39,811 nt of DNA from Sphingobacteriales bacterium (GCA_016185185.1 JACPOD010000056.1:1-39811); one strand, 5' to 3'. Numbered from the stretch's first letter, positions 14,827 through 22,472 are shown. Notes: generated by a model from the sequence alone, not told the origin. Translations and numbers: made by a program.

Positions 14827-15996
14827 TTATTTAAGTTGCGCAAAGATATGGGTCAAAATATCTTTTTCATAGGCTGTGATCGATTGATTTTTCAATTGCT
14901 TCCAATTTTGTATATCAGAAAATGCTTTTTCTAAATCATATGGATTTTTATTGGTAGTTCCCCACGAAAAATCGGGGATATAGTTGGGAAGTAAACCCGA
15001 ACCAAAAATATTCGAACAAACACCCGTTATTGTTCCGGTATTAAAAGAACTGTTGATAGCGCTACGGGTATAATCACCCATCATCAACCCACATTTATTT
15101 CCGGCAGTCAAATATGTATTTTCCTTTTTGCTCCAAACATTTACTAATCCTCCTGTATTTTTTATGTTTGAGTTTGATGTTCCGGCGCCAAGGTTACACC
15201 ACTCACCTATTACAGCATCTCCCAAATAACCATCATGTGCCTTATTACTATATCCAAAAAGAATACTGTTTTTAATTTCACCACCTGCTGTACAAAAAGG
15301 CCCCAGCGTAGTGGCTCCATAAATTTTTGTTCCCATTTTCAAAACACTTCCTTCAAGCATGGCAAATGGACCACGTATAATACACCCTTCCATTACTTCA
15401 CAATTCTTTCCAATATATACTGGCCCGGTTCCGGCATTTATAGTAGTATGTTCTATTCTGGCACCTTCCTCTGCAAATATATTTTCAGGTGCAATTAAGC
15501 TGTTTGCAGCCGATATTTTTTTTGACTTTTTCTCTTTTGTAATAAGAGCATAGTCCCTCTTTATAGCTTCATTATTTAATTGGAATAATTGCCATGGAAA
15601 CTTTAATAAAGAAACTGTTTCAGGTAATTCTTTTTTAGTAGAAAATTTTGCTGGTAAAATGTCATCGAATGTCCATGAATCAAATTGGTTTGTTTTAGCT
15701 GCCAAAACAATTTCATCTTGTACAATTACTTCATCCTGCCCAAGTTGGGTTAAGTGCAAAAAGAAACTTGTTGAGGGAATCAGGGCTGCATTAATCAATA
15801 ATACATTATTTGAAATGGGGTTAGCTGTTCCATTGTGCAAATAATTTTCGGTGAGAACATTAATCTTTTGATCAAAATAATTCTCCCAAAATTCTCTTAT
15901 GGTAAATATTCCCAGTCTTATATCAGCTATGGCCCTTGTTTGGGTAAAAGGATAAAGATATTTCCGCTCTGATGTATCAAATAAAACAATATTCAT
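14827..15996 (-). CDS. GlmU-like putative sugar nucleotidyltransferase (NTP_transf_4)
   Basis: A 389-residue protein of a Bacteroidota-typical GlmU-like family. The N-terminus MNIVLFDTSERKYLYPFTQT and ADIRLGIFTIREFWENY mark the NTP_transf_4 type. The C-terminal half is a left-handed beta-helix built of hexapeptide repeats (APENIFAEEGARIEHTTINA, YIGKNCEVMEGCIIRGPFAM, LGAGTSNSNI), as in acyltransferases of the LpxA/GlmU fold. It probably activates or acetylates a sugar phosphate for envelope synthesis; the substrate is unknown. It is the first gene of the tpiA operon, and no clear -7 box is visible in its short leader. Confidence 0.85.
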   Translation of the reverse strand: MNIVLFDTSERKYLYPFTQTRAIADIRLGIFTIREFWENYFDQKINVLTENYLHNGTANPISNNVLLINAALIPSTSFFLHLTQLGQDEVIVQDEIVLAAKTNQFDSWTFDDILPAKFSTKKELPETVSLLKFPWQLFQLNNEAIKRDYALITKEKKSKKISAANSLIAPENIFAEEGARIEHTTINAGTGPVYIGKNCEVMEGCIIRGPFAMLEGSVLKMGTKIYGATTLGPFCTAGGEIKNSILFGYSNKAHDGYLGDAVIGEWCNLGAGTSNSNIKNTGGLVNVWSKKENTYLTAGNKCGLMMGDYTRSAINSSFNTGTITGVCSNIFGSGLLPNYIPDFSWGTTNKNPYDLEKAFSDIQNWKQLKNQSITAYEKDILTHIFAQLK

Positions 15997-16033
15997 ACTG
16001 TAAATCTATAATAATCCCGTTAGCAAATAAAAA

Positions 16034-16055
16034 TCCCCCCGAAGATCCGGAGGGA
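16034..16055 (-). terminator. Intrinsic terminator of rpmE
   Basis: In minus-strand sense, TCCCTCCG pairs with CGGGGGGA across a short loop (one A/C mismatch), followed by ATTTTTATTT. It lies just after the L31 stop and before the NTP_transf_4 operon, separating the two transcripts. Confidence 0.8.
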
Positions 16056-16098
16056 CATAAAAGTATAGCCATGAAAAACAATAACTAAATTGAAGTTA

Positions 16099-16347
16099 CT
16101 ATTTCTTTGCGTATTTTTTCTTGAACTTATCGATACGGCCAGCTGTATCAACTAATACTTTCTGACCTGTAAAGAACGGATGAGAGGTATTAGAAATCTC
16201 CAGTTTTATCAACGGGTATTCATTACCATCTTCCCATTTTACAGTCTCTTTTGAAGGAGCAGTCGAACGGCTAATAAAAGAAACACCGTTACTCATATCC
16301 TTGAACACTACAAACCGGTAATTACCGGGGTGGATCCCTTTTTTCAT
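16099..16347 (-). CDS. rpmE: 50S ribosomal protein L31, type B (no zinc cysteines)
   Basis: 82 residues starting [15 protein letters not shown], with [20 protein letters not shown] and SHPFFTGQ, then the basic tail KFKKKYAKK. No CxxC pair is present, so this is the type B (zinc-free) L31 form. It is a bridge protein between the 50S and 30S subunits. The frame is open to 16440, but the ATG at 16347 gives the standard N-terminus. Its leader of about 57 bases holds a perfect hairpin (16369-16386) and starts after a strong -7 box. Confidence 0.96.
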   Translation of the reverse strand: MKKGIHPGNYRFVVFKDMSNGVSFISRSTAPSKETVKWEDGNEYPLIKLEISNTSHPFFTGQKVLVDTAGRIDKFKKKYAKK

Positions 16348-16368
16348 AATTTTTTGATTTTTAAGGCG

Positions 16369-16386
16369 GTACGGGTTTTGCCGTAC
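16369..16386 (-). promoter_or_regulatory. Hairpin in the rpmE (L31) leader
   Basis: GTACGG pairs perfectly with CCGTAC across a 6-base loop, in the middle of the predicted leader and about 22 bases upstream of the start codon. L31 leaders are known to be autoregulatory in several phyla, so a similar element here is an inference. Confidence 0.45.
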
Positions 16387-16410
16387 ACAGTTATTTTTTA
16401 AAATGGAACG

Positions 16411-16418
16411 CAAAAGTA
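16411..16418 (-). promoter_or_regulatory. Bacteroidota -7 promoter box (rpmE)
   Basis: In minus-strand sense TACTTTTG, an exact TAnnTTTG, followed by CGTTC. The same 13 bases occur upstream of the bacilliredoxin gene. Confidence 0.5.
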
Positions 16419-16508
16419 GGTCAATATTCCTACACTCCAAAATGATTTTTGATATAAAAAATATCGGAGAATTAATGGATAAAAGTGTGATTATAACGCC
16501 TGCGGGGG

Positions 16509-16516
16509 TATTTTTG
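16509..16516 (+). promoter_or_regulatory. Bacteroidota -7 promoter box (small membrane ORF)
   Basis: TATTTTTG, an exact TAnnTTTG, 28 bases before the ATG at 16545. Confidence 0.4.
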
Positions 16517-16544
16517 CCGCAGTTGCACCTTAATCAACAAACCT

Positions 16545-16679
16545 ATGTTACAGCATTTATTAGTAATTGGTAGTTTTCTGGCTATATGCGGCTTAATACA
16601 TTGGGGTATGAAAAAAATACCGTCTAAAACAGTGAATAAAGATCTTTTAAATGAAGAACCTGTAAAAAAGGCCGTATAG
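16545..16679 (+). CDS. Small single-helix membrane protein (44 aa)
   Basis: A 44-residue ORF, MLQHLLVIGSFLAICGLIHW followed by a basic-acidic tail ending EEPVKKAV. It has one clear hydrophobic helix at residues 4-20 and a charged cytoplasmic-type tail. It is too short for usual gene-calling limits, but a -7 box sits upstream and it fits neatly between the divergent rpmE and the convergent yajQ-like gene (stops 5 bases apart). Function unknown. The risk that it is a chance ORF remains. Confidence 0.5.
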   Translation: MLQHLLVIGSFLAICGLIHWGMKKIPSKTVNKDLLNEEPVKKAV

Positions 16680-16683
16680 GTTT

Positions 16684-17175
16684 CTAGTTCCGCATATTTT
16701 CATACTGAAGTGGTATCTCCAGGTTACCAGAACGGCATAGTTGTATCACCTCCTGCAGATCATCTATTTTTTTACCGGTCACCCTTACAATATCATCATT
16801 AATTTGAGCCTGAACCTTTAATCCGCTGTCTTTAATAAGTTTTACTATTTTTTTGGCGTCATCTTGTTTCAATCCGTTTTTAACGATAATTTCTTTTTTT
16901 AAAACTTTGCCACTTTGTATTGCATCTTTTGAATAATCAAATGCCTCCGGGGCTATCCCCTGTTTATGCGCCCTGCTAATAAGTACATCGATTAATTGAC
17001 GCAATTTCATATCGTCCTCCACTTCAACATTAAGCTTAAATTCTTTTTTATTTAAGTCAATTACCACATGTGAGTTTTTGAAATCGTACCGGTTGGTAAT
17101 TTCTTTTCGGACAACATTAATAGCATTGTCTAAAGCCTGGCCATCAACTTTGCTGACAATATCAAACGAGGGCAT
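16684..17175 (-). CDS. YajQ-family nucleotide-binding protein
   Basis: A 163-residue protein of full family length. Signatures are MPSFDIVSKVDGQALDNAIN, NRYDFKNSHVVIDL, and IQAQI-like VQAQINDDIVRVTGKKIDDL near the end. The fold is two ferredoxin-like domains. Family members bind nucleic acids and, in Xanthomonas, cyclic di-GMP; the role here is unknown. Its -7 box lies inside the T-tract of the upstream bacilliredoxin terminator, 17 bases before the ATG. It is convergent with the 44-residue ORF. Confidence 0.93.
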   Translation of the reverse strand: MPSFDIVSKVDGQALDNAINVVRKEITNRYDFKNSHVVIDLNKKEFKLNVEVEDDMKLRQLIDVLISRAHKQGIAPEAFDYSKDAIQSGKVLKKEIIVKNGLKQDDAKKIVKLIKDSGLKVQAQINDDIVRVTGKKIDDLQEVIQLCRSGNLEIPLQYENMRN

Positions 17176-17191
17176 AATAGTATATTTTTAA

Positions 17192-17199
17192 CAAAAGTA
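17192..17199 (-). promoter_or_regulatory. Bacteroidota -7 promoter box (YajQ gene)
   Basis: In minus-strand sense TACTTTTG, an exact TAnnTTTG, directly downstream of the bacilliredoxin terminator stem and only 16 bases from the YajQ ATG. Confidence 0.45.
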
Positions 17200-17201
17200 A
17201 A

Positions 17202-17226
17202 AAACCTCCGCTTAAGCAGGAGGTTT
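17202..17226 (-). terminator. Intrinsic terminator of the bacilliredoxin gene
   Basis: AAACCTCC and GGAGGTTT pair perfectly around a 9-base loop that itself contains the palindrome GCTTAAGC. In minus-strand sense it is followed by TTTTTTACTTTTG. Confidence 0.85.
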
Positions 17227-17253
17227 CTGTAGCGTTTTCTTGAATAATTAAAC

Positions 17254-17667
17254 TCAGCAATATTGCTCAAAAGCCGATATAAGGTTATGAGCAATCATTT
17301 GTGCAGGACGGCCTTCTATCATATGCCTTTCTATAAAATGAACCAATTGTCCATTTTTAAATAAAGCAATAGAAGGGGAAGAAGGCGGATAAGGCATTAA
17401 ATGCTCACGTAATTTTTTAATTGCCTCCACATCATATCCTGCAAAACTGGTTGTTAAAAAATCAGGTTTCTTTTCACTGTGGTGCACTGCCAGCAATACA
17501 CCCGGACGGGCCGTACCAGCAGAACATCCGCAAACTGAATTTATCATTACCAGTGTAGTTCCTTCTTTCTGTAATTGGTTATCTACTTCTTCCGGAGTTA
17601 ACAGTTCTTCAAAACCATTTTCCGTTAACTCTTCCTTCATGGGCATTACAATTTCTGTGGGATACAT
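17254..17667 (-). CDS. Bacilliredoxin (BrxA/BrxB, YphP/YqiW family)
   Basis: A 137-residue thioredoxin-fold protein with the bacilliredoxin site VCGCSAGTARPG, active cysteines Cys46 and Cys48 (CGC motif). Other family marks are the MYPTEIVMPMKEEL N-terminus and YPPSSPSIALF near the C-terminus. Bacilliredoxins remove bacillithiol from mixed disulfides on proteins. The window also encodes BshC, the last enzyme of bacillithiol synthesis, at 35.8-37.4 kb, so the thiol is probably made by this organism. The gene has its own -7 box 27 bases upstream and a strong terminator. The C-terminal Cys at the last position is unusual but not catalytic by family knowledge. Confidence 0.93.
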   Translation of the reverse strand: MYPTEIVMPMKEELTENGFEELLTPEEVDNQLQKEGTTLVMINSVCGCSAGTARPGVLLAVHHSEKKPDFLTTSFAGYDVEAIKKLREHLMPYPPSSPSIALFKNGQLVHFIERHMIEGRPAQMIAHNLISAFEQYC

Positions 17668-17693
17668 ATTTCTTATATTTTAAAATTAGAACG

Positions 17694-17701
17694 CAAAAGT
17701 A
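17694..17701 (-). promoter_or_regulatory. Bacteroidota -7 promoter box (bacilliredoxin)
   Basis: In minus-strand sense TACTTTTG, exact TAnnTTTG, followed by CGTTC as at the rpmE promoter. Confidence 0.5.
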
Positions 17702-17721
17702 GGATAAAAGTTCAAAGACTG

Positions 17722-17774
17722 GACATTTGATGAATATATGTCAGCAAGATGTGCTTGCCTGAGACTTTTTGTCT
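17722..17774. promoter_or_regulatory. Three adjacent dyads upstream of the small heat shock gene
   Basis: GACAT/ATGTC (17722-17726, 17738-17742), GCAAG/CTTGC (17744-17748, 17754-17758) and AGAC/GTCT (17762-17774) follow one another about 120-170 bases before the ATG. They do not match the CIRCE consensus. An operator role is a guess. Confidence 0.3.
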
Positions 17775-17890
17775 GGAAAATCATTATAAGAAAAGACAAA
17801 TCAACCGAAAACACAGGTGAAAATTTGGTCGGCTTGTAATTTGAGCAATGATCAACATTAATAATATTTAAAACACAAAAATTTATAACT

Positions 17891-18331
17891 ATGACATTCG
17901 TAAAAACAAATTACCCAGCAAAAAGAACATTCGATTCTTTATTCAATGAGTTCTTCAGCAACATTCCTTCAAATTGGGAATCTACTAATGAAGGATTATC
18001 TTTTGGATCGCCTAAAGTAAACATTCATGAAACGAAAGACGCCTATCATTTAGAAGTACTTGCAGCCGGAAGAAATAAAGAGGATTTTAAACTCAATGCG
18101 GAAAATGGTTTACTTACTATCAGCTACGAAAAGAAAGAAGAAACAAAAAATGATGATTACAAAACAATTCGCCGGGAATTTAGTTTCCGAAGTTTTAAAA
18201 GAAGTTTCAACTTAGATGAGACAATTGATGCTGATAAAATTGAAGCAAAATATGAAAATGGTGTACTAAAGCTTTTATTACCCAAAAAAGAAGTTGTAAA
18301 GGCAGAGGTAAAGCAAATTAATATTCAGTAA
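17891..18331 (+). CDS. Small heat shock protein (Hsp20/alpha-crystallin)
   Basis: A 146-residue chaperone with the alpha-crystallin domain from about residue 40 (PKVNIHETKDAYHLEVLAAG) through the conserved GVLKLLLPKKE at about residue 124. The variable N-terminal arm contains FDSLFNEFFSN. The C-terminal IN-I segment (INIQ) would serve as the I-x-I oligomer motif. It holds unfolding proteins in large assemblies in the cytosol. It is monocistronic: a hairpin and a strong terminator follow, and three small dyads lie upstream. Confidence 0.95.
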   Translation: MTFVKTNYPAKRTFDSLFNEFFSNIPSNWESTNEGLSFGSPKVNIHETKDAYHLEVLAAGRNKEDFKLNAENGLLTISYEKKEETKNDDYKTIRREFSFRSFKRSFNLDETIDADKIEAKYENGVLKLLLPKKEVVKAEVKQINIQ

Positions 18332-18347
18332 TAAAAAGTTTTATAGT

Positions 18348-18364
18348 GTCCCGCTAAAAGGGAC
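18348..18364 (+). terminator. Hairpin directly after the small heat shock gene
   Basis: GTCCC/GGGAC with a 7-base loop, 16 bases past the stop codon. It lacks a T-run; the stronger terminator is 23 bases further on. Confidence 0.4.
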
Positions 18365-18386
18365 TTGCAGTTGGTTTTGGTTTTAC

Positions 18387-18414
18387 ACCTCTCCTCTCCA
18401 GGAGAGGTTTTTTA
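18387..18414 (+). terminator. Intrinsic terminator of the small heat shock gene
   Basis: ACCTCTCC pairs with GGAGAGGT (8 bp, 6-base loop) followed by TTTTTTATT. Confidence 0.88.
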
Positions 18415-18485
18415 TTGTTAAATCCTTACTAAAGAAACTTCGTTTATTTACTTTAAAAGAGCATGGCAAATGTTTTGGTTTGATT

Positions 18486-18968
18486 ATGGAAAGTCCTGCC
18501 ATGAAAAAAGATTCTTTTCTGCTCAATTTCATATTAGGTGTTATCCTGATGATTTTGCTGGCTGTAGCCGCCAAATCTCAAAACAATTCAAATTCACATA
18601 ACAAAATAAATACTGCGATAACGAAAAAGAAAAAAACAATTTCAGCCGGTGAGGGCAGGATACTATATGTAGAAAAATACGGGAAACAGCCTTCTGATAA
18701 ACGAAAATCATATTCGAGGAATGACATTAATGACATTATACCCGATGAAACAGTTTCCACAAAAAAGGATAGTTCTCCTGAAGCAACTTTTACTATAAGA
18801 AATCAAAATCCGGCTGAAGTCAAAGAATTAAAACAACCAAAAGCCCTTTATAAAGGTCCGGTAAAAAATCCTGCAGAAATGAATGTTGCAAAACCATCTC
18901 CAGCAGAAATCAGGCAACCTGCATTTCTTGAACATATTGAAATTAATATAAGCCCGGGATCGGATTAA
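18486..18968 (+). CDS. Unrecognised membrane-anchored or exported protein (160 aa)
   Basis: I do not recognise this protein. One hydrophobic segment, about residues 12-28 (FLLNFILGVILMILLAVAA), is followed by a charged, low-complexity region rich in Lys, Asn, Ser and Pro. No typical cleavage or lipobox is clear, so it may be an N-terminally anchored protein with a disordered outside part. An upstream TTG at 18480 and an in-frame ATG at 18501 are alternative starts. It is 45 bases upstream of a signal-peptide-bearing gene on the same strand; the two may be co-transcribed. Confidence 0.55.
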   Translation: MESPAMKKDSFLLNFILGVILMILLAVAAKSQNNSNSHNKINTAITKKKKTISAGEGRILYVEKYGKQPSDKRKSYSRNDINDIIPDETVSTKKDSSPEATFTIRNQNPAEVKELKQPKALYKGPVKNPAEMNVAKPSPAEIRQPAFLEHIEINISPGSD

Positions 18969-19013
18969 AAAAATCGAATACTGTATCTTCGCCCGGCATA
19001 ACCCTTAACTGGC

Positions 19014-20270
19014 ATGAAGAAATTAATATTGTCGTTTTTATTTATTATCCTGATTACCAGCAAATGCTTTTCACAAATTATTCCGGACTCTACACCAGTT
19101 ACCGTTCAGCAGGAAGATACCGTTTTAAGGATTAAAAACCTGAACCCCTTCTTTACATTACACGTGGATTCTTCTCTTTCCTACCAGCTTGAGATTAATA
19201 AAGACCTTTCAAAATATTACTGGTATTTAAAAAATTCACCTTTGGGATTAAGACTTAATAAGGATAATGGTCTATTGAATTTTAAAGCTGATAAAAACTA
19301 TTTTCTTTCCGGAAAACTTAAATACGATTTTCAGTACAAGGTGAATATTGGAGTACAAAATCTCAATAACTCCAATGAGAGAGTAGACACTTCATTTGTG
19401 ATTGTTTTTTATAATACAGATATTGTTGTATCAAAACTAAAACCGTCCGTAAGTTCCACCATGACTGTTGATGAAGGTGATACCGTGGCTTTTAAACTGC
19501 AGTGTGAAAATGGCGACTTCCCGATTGAGAATATTACCTTCTTTACCAATATGCCTGTAAAGAATTATACAACCGTTAGCCATTGTAACGATGAATTTAA
19601 CTGGACCCCGCCCTACGATTTTGTAAAAGAAACAGACTCCGGCAAGGTTAGGATTTTAAACCTTGTTTTTGTGGGCACCAATAAATTTTTAGTGAGGGAT
19701 ACAGCAGTTGTAAAAATTATAGTGCGGGACGCCTTAAATTACCCGCTGGCTGTACAGGAATACAATACTGTAAAGAAGAATATTAACACCTATATACTCC
19801 AGTTGAAATACACATTTTTGCAGTTGGATAAAAAAATAAAAAAAGTAAAAAATACAAGAACCACATTTGATATTACCGGATCAGCTACCGCCCTTACAGG
19901 AAGTATTTTAGCATCATCAAATGATGATAACTCGCAAAAAGTTGGTAAAATATTACCAAGTGTTGGGGTATCGCTGGTGCCTATTAAAGAAGCAGTATCC
20001 CCGCAAAAAATTTATGATCAAAACCAGGCTTCGCTGATACGTGGTTCTATTAAACGTTTAGAGTACATGCTCAGCGATAATATACTGGTGGGTGAAAAAG
20101 ATCCGGACCTGGTTAAGAAAATGAATAAGCTCAGAGAAGAATTGAAGCAAATTCAAATTCAGCTGATTGATGTACCACTGGAATTGGCCAGCAATATGAC
20201 GCCTGAAGAATTGGATGCATATTTCAATAGCCCAAGAGTGAATAAAAAATACAGATTACGCAGAAAATAA
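19014..20270 (+). CDS. Unrecognised secreted multi-domain protein (418 aa)
   Basis: The N-terminus MKKLILSFLFIILITSKCFSQ is a signal peptide, with Cys18 not in a strong lipobox context; cleavage after FSQ-type sequence is likely. The next about 200 residues form repeated beta-rich segments (for example LRIKNLNPFFTLHVDSSLSY, and TMTVDEGDTVAFKLQCENGD) that look like immunoglobulin- or cadherin-like modules. The last third is helical and highly charged (YILQLKYTFLQLDKKIKKVK, DLVKKMNKLREELKQIQIQL). Function is unknown. It sits in the envelope or outside. A perfect terminator follows the stop codon, so this is the end of its unit. Confidence 0.65.
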   Translation: MKKLILSFLFIILITSKCFSQIIPDSTPVTVQQEDTVLRIKNLNPFFTLHVDSSLSYQLEINKDLSKYYWYLKNSPLGLRLNKDNGLLNFKADKNYFLSGKLKYDFQYKVNIGVQNLNNSNERVDTSFVIVFYNTDIVVSKLKPSVSSTMTVDEGDTVAFKLQCENGDFPIENITFFTNMPVKNYTTVSHCNDEFNWTPPYDFVKETDSGKVRILNLVFVGTNKFLVRDTAVVKIIVRDALNYPLAVQEYNTVKKNINTYILQLKYTFLQLDKKIKKVKNTRTTFDITGSATALTGSILASSNDDNSQKVGKILPSVGVSLVPIKEAVSPQKIYDQNQASLIRGSIKRLEYMLSDNILVGEKDPDLVKKMNKLREELKQIQIQLIDVPLELASNMTPEELDAYFNSPRVNKKYRLRRK

Positions 20271-20296
20271 AAATCCCGGCATTGCCGGGATTTTTA
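20271..20296. terminator. Bidirectional intrinsic terminator
   Basis: AAATCCCGGC-ATT-GCCGGGATTT, perfect 10-bp stem, flanked by A- and T-runs, between convergent genes. Confidence 0.92.
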
Positions 20297-20313
20297 TTTC
20301 AATACAGTTAATA

Positions 20314-21708
20314 CTAATAACCTAATATCTTCAACATACTCTGCGCTGTTTGTTCTTTTGCAAACAAGCGGTCAACAAGTTTTCCATTTTTATCATACTC
20401 CACCAATACATGTTTGGGAGATGGAATTAAACAGTGTTTGATACCACCATAACCGCTTATCTGGTCCTGGTAAGCACCCGTGTGGAAAAAGCCAACATAA
20501 AGTGGTTCACCATTCGTTATTTTAGGAAGAAAAACTTCATTGATGTGTTCCTCTGAATCATAGTAATCATGACTATCACAAGTAATACCTCCCAAAACGA
20601 CTCGCTGATATTCCTGGTCCCATTTATTGATAGGAAGCATCAGGAACTTCTCTCCTATTCCCCATGTATCTGGTAAAGTTGTGATGAAAGAAGAATCAAT
20701 CATATACCATATTTCCCGGTCGTTCTGCATCTTTTGTCCAATCACACTGTAAATATGTGCCATACTTTCACCCACTGTATAGCTGCCGAACTCAGTAAAG
20801 ATATTGGGCATGGGTACATTTGCTTTTTTACAGGATTGTTTGATGTTACGAACAATCTCATTAATCATGAACTGGTAGTTATAATCAAACCCCAGCGAAT
20901 GTTTAATAGGGAATCCACCGCCTATGTTGATACTGTCCAACTCAGGGCAAATCTTTTTTAACTGGCAGTAGAGATTGATTACTTTATTTAATTCGCTCCA
21001 ATAGTATATATCATCCTTAATTCCTTTATTGAGAAATATATGCAGCATCTTTAACTGAAAGCGATCTTCGTTTCCTTCAATTTTATCTACATAAAACTCC
21101 AGTACATCTCTTGGTCTGAACCCAAGCCTGGAGGTATAAAAAGGAAAAGATGGTTCTTCTTCAGCAGCCAGGCGGATACCCAGCTTAAAAGGCACTTTTA
21201 CTGATTTTTTATATTGCTGCAGTTCTTCTTTATTGTCCAATACAGGAATCACATTTTTAAACCCGCTGTTTAATAATCCTGCAATACGGCTGATGTACGG
21301 CTTTTGTTTATAGCCATTACAAATGATATGAATATCCTTAGTGATCTTTTTCTTGGCGTACAACTTCTTAATAATCTCAATATCGTAAGCGTAAGAAGTT
21401 TCCAGGTTAATATCATGCTTTAATGCTTCTTCCACCACAAAAGAAAAATGGGAACTTTTGGTACAGTAGCAATAATTATACTTCCCCTCGTAACGATGTT
21501 TCTTTATCGCATCACCAAACATTTTCTTCGCCTTCTTAATTTGCATACCAATTTTAGGCAGGTAAGAAAGTTTTAATGGCGTACCATATTTATCAATCAG
21601 CGCTTTTACATCTAAATCATTAAACTGAAGGTAACCGTCTTCTACATTAAAACCTTCCTGCGGAAAGTTGAACGTTTGCTTCACCAGGTCGGTGTAACTA
21701 TTATTCAT
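20314..21708 (-). CDS. speA: Arginine decarboxylase-like fold-III PLP enzyme (Bacteroidota type)
   Basis: A 464-residue PLP-dependent decarboxylase of the alanine racemase (fold III) class. The Schiff-base lysine is Lys84 in YNYCYCTKSSH. The PLP phosphate site is GGGFPIKHS. The second active site motif CDSHDYY (Cys377, Asp378) from the partner subunit is intact. This length is that of the short form common in Bacteroidota, not the about 630-residue E. coli-type SpeA; substrate is most likely arginine, giving agmatine for polyamines, but related enzymes act on ornithine or diaminopimelate. The gene is monocistronic and convergent with the secreted protein gene. Confidence 0.8.
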   Translation of the reverse strand: MNNSYTDLVKQTFNFPQEGFNVEDGYLQFNDLDVKALIDKYGTPLKLSYLPKIGMQIKKAKKMFGDAIKKHRYEGKYNYCYCTKSSHFSFVVEEALKHDINLETSYAYDIEIIKKLYAKKKITKDIHIICNGYKQKPYISRIAGLLNSGFKNVIPVLDNKEELQQYKKSVKVPFKLGIRLAAEEEPSFPFYTSRLGFRPRDVLEFYVDKIEGNEDRFQLKMLHIFLNKGIKDDIYYWSELNKVINLYCQLKKICPELDSINIGGGFPIKHSLGFDYNYQFMINEIVRNIKQSCKKANVPMPNIFTEFGSYTVGESMAHIYSVIGQKMQNDREIWYMIDSSFITTLPDTWGIGEKFLMLPINKWDQEYQRVVLGGITCDSHDYYDSEEHINEVFLPKITNGEPLYVGFFHTGAYQDQISGYGGIKHCLIPSPKHVLVEYDKNGKLVDRLFAKEQTAQSMLKILGY

Positions 21709-21782
21709 TTATACCATGCGGGTTGTAAGATGAACGAAATTTTTTAATTGGGTACAAATGTAATTTTTTGCTGAAATCTGCC

Positions 21783-21817
21783 AATAAAAAAACCGGGAGC
21801 TTATACACACCCGGTTT
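21783..21817 (-). terminator. Intrinsic terminator of rpmI-rplT
   Basis: AAACCGGG/CCCGGTTT (8 bp) with a T-run in minus-strand sense, 23 bases after the rplT stop. Confidence 0.85.
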
Positions 21818-21839
21818 GCTATCAGTCAATAGTTTTTTA

Positions 21840-22184
21840 TTACTTAACAGAAGCTACTAAAGTCTTAAACGACTCAGGATTGTTCATCGCTAAGTCAGCC
21901 AGTACTTTGCGGTCTAAGGTGATACCTTTTTTGTTCAGTAAATTGATAAACTCACTGTAGGTTAATCCTTCTTCACGAACAGCCGCATTAATACGGGCAA
22001 TCCATAAAGTGCGGTATTCTCTTTTCTTCAGCTTACGGCCAACATAGCGGTAAGTCAACCCTTTTTCTAATACGTTTTTGGCAACGGTATATACATTTTT
22101 ACGTTTACCATAAAAGCCTTTGGCTTCCTTAAGAATTCTTTTTCTGCGTGCACGACTGGCAACTGCATTTTTTGAACGAGGCAT
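21840..22184 (-). CDS. rplT: 50S ribosomal protein L20
   Basis: 114 residues with the usual very basic N-terminal arm ([24 protein letters not shown]) and the globular end beginning [21 protein letters not shown]20 binds 23S rRNA early in 50S assembly and in some bacteria represses its own operon through a leader RNA. It follows rpmI by 90 bases, and that spacer contains a repeat copy also found before ychF. The infC gene that often precedes rpmI in other phyla is not adjacent here. Confidence 0.98.
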   Translation of the reverse strand: MPRSKNAVASRARRKRILKEAKGFYGKRKNVYTVAKNVLEKGLTYRYVGRKLKKREYRTLWIARINAAVREEGLTYSEFINLLNKKGITLDRKVLADLAMNNPESFKTLVASVK

Positions 22185-22227
22185 ATTTGAATGTTTTTAA
22201 ATTTTAATGAATGTGTTTTTAGCTTTG

Positions 22228-22259
22228 AGCTGCGAGTTCTTTTCTCGTGGCTCGTAGCT
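22228..22259 (-). repeat. Dispersed repeat, copy 1 (rpmI-rplT spacer)
   Basis: In minus-strand sense the spacer reads AGCTACGAGCCACGAG, 3 bases, then AGAACTCGCAGCT. Both blocks occur exactly, in the same order, at 24173-24226 in the ychF leader but on the opposite strand. Confidence 0.75.
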
Positions 22260-22274
22260 GCCATCTCACAGCTT

Positions 22275-22472
22275 TTACTTCAACGCTAATAAACGTTTCA
22301 CAAATCTCATGTTTGATTCATGCACTTCCCCGTCCTTTCTTAAGGCACGTTTACGTTTCTTTGTTTTTTTGGTTAAGATGTGACGTTTGAAAGATTTCTG
22401 GTGTGTGATTTTGCCAGTTCCAGTCACTTTGAAGCGCTTTTTTGCGCTGGAGTTTGTTTTTACCTTGGGCAT
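22275..22472 (-). CDS. rpmI: 50S ribosomal protein L35
   Basis: 65 residues, very basic: [20 protein letters not shown], then [20 protein letters not shown], and [11 protein letters not shown] at the end. Full length for the family. It is the first gene of the rpmI-rplT unit, with a leader of about 115 bases that can fold strongly, starting from a perfect -7 box. Confidence 0.98.
   Translation of the reverse strand: MPKVKTNSSAKKRFKVTGTGKITHQKSFKRHILTKKTKKRKRALRKDGEVHESNMRFVKRLLALK

Noticed and set aside
17891-18331. Small heat shock gene as part of a stress island
   Set aside because: No other chaperone or regulator is adjacent, and terminators isolate it.
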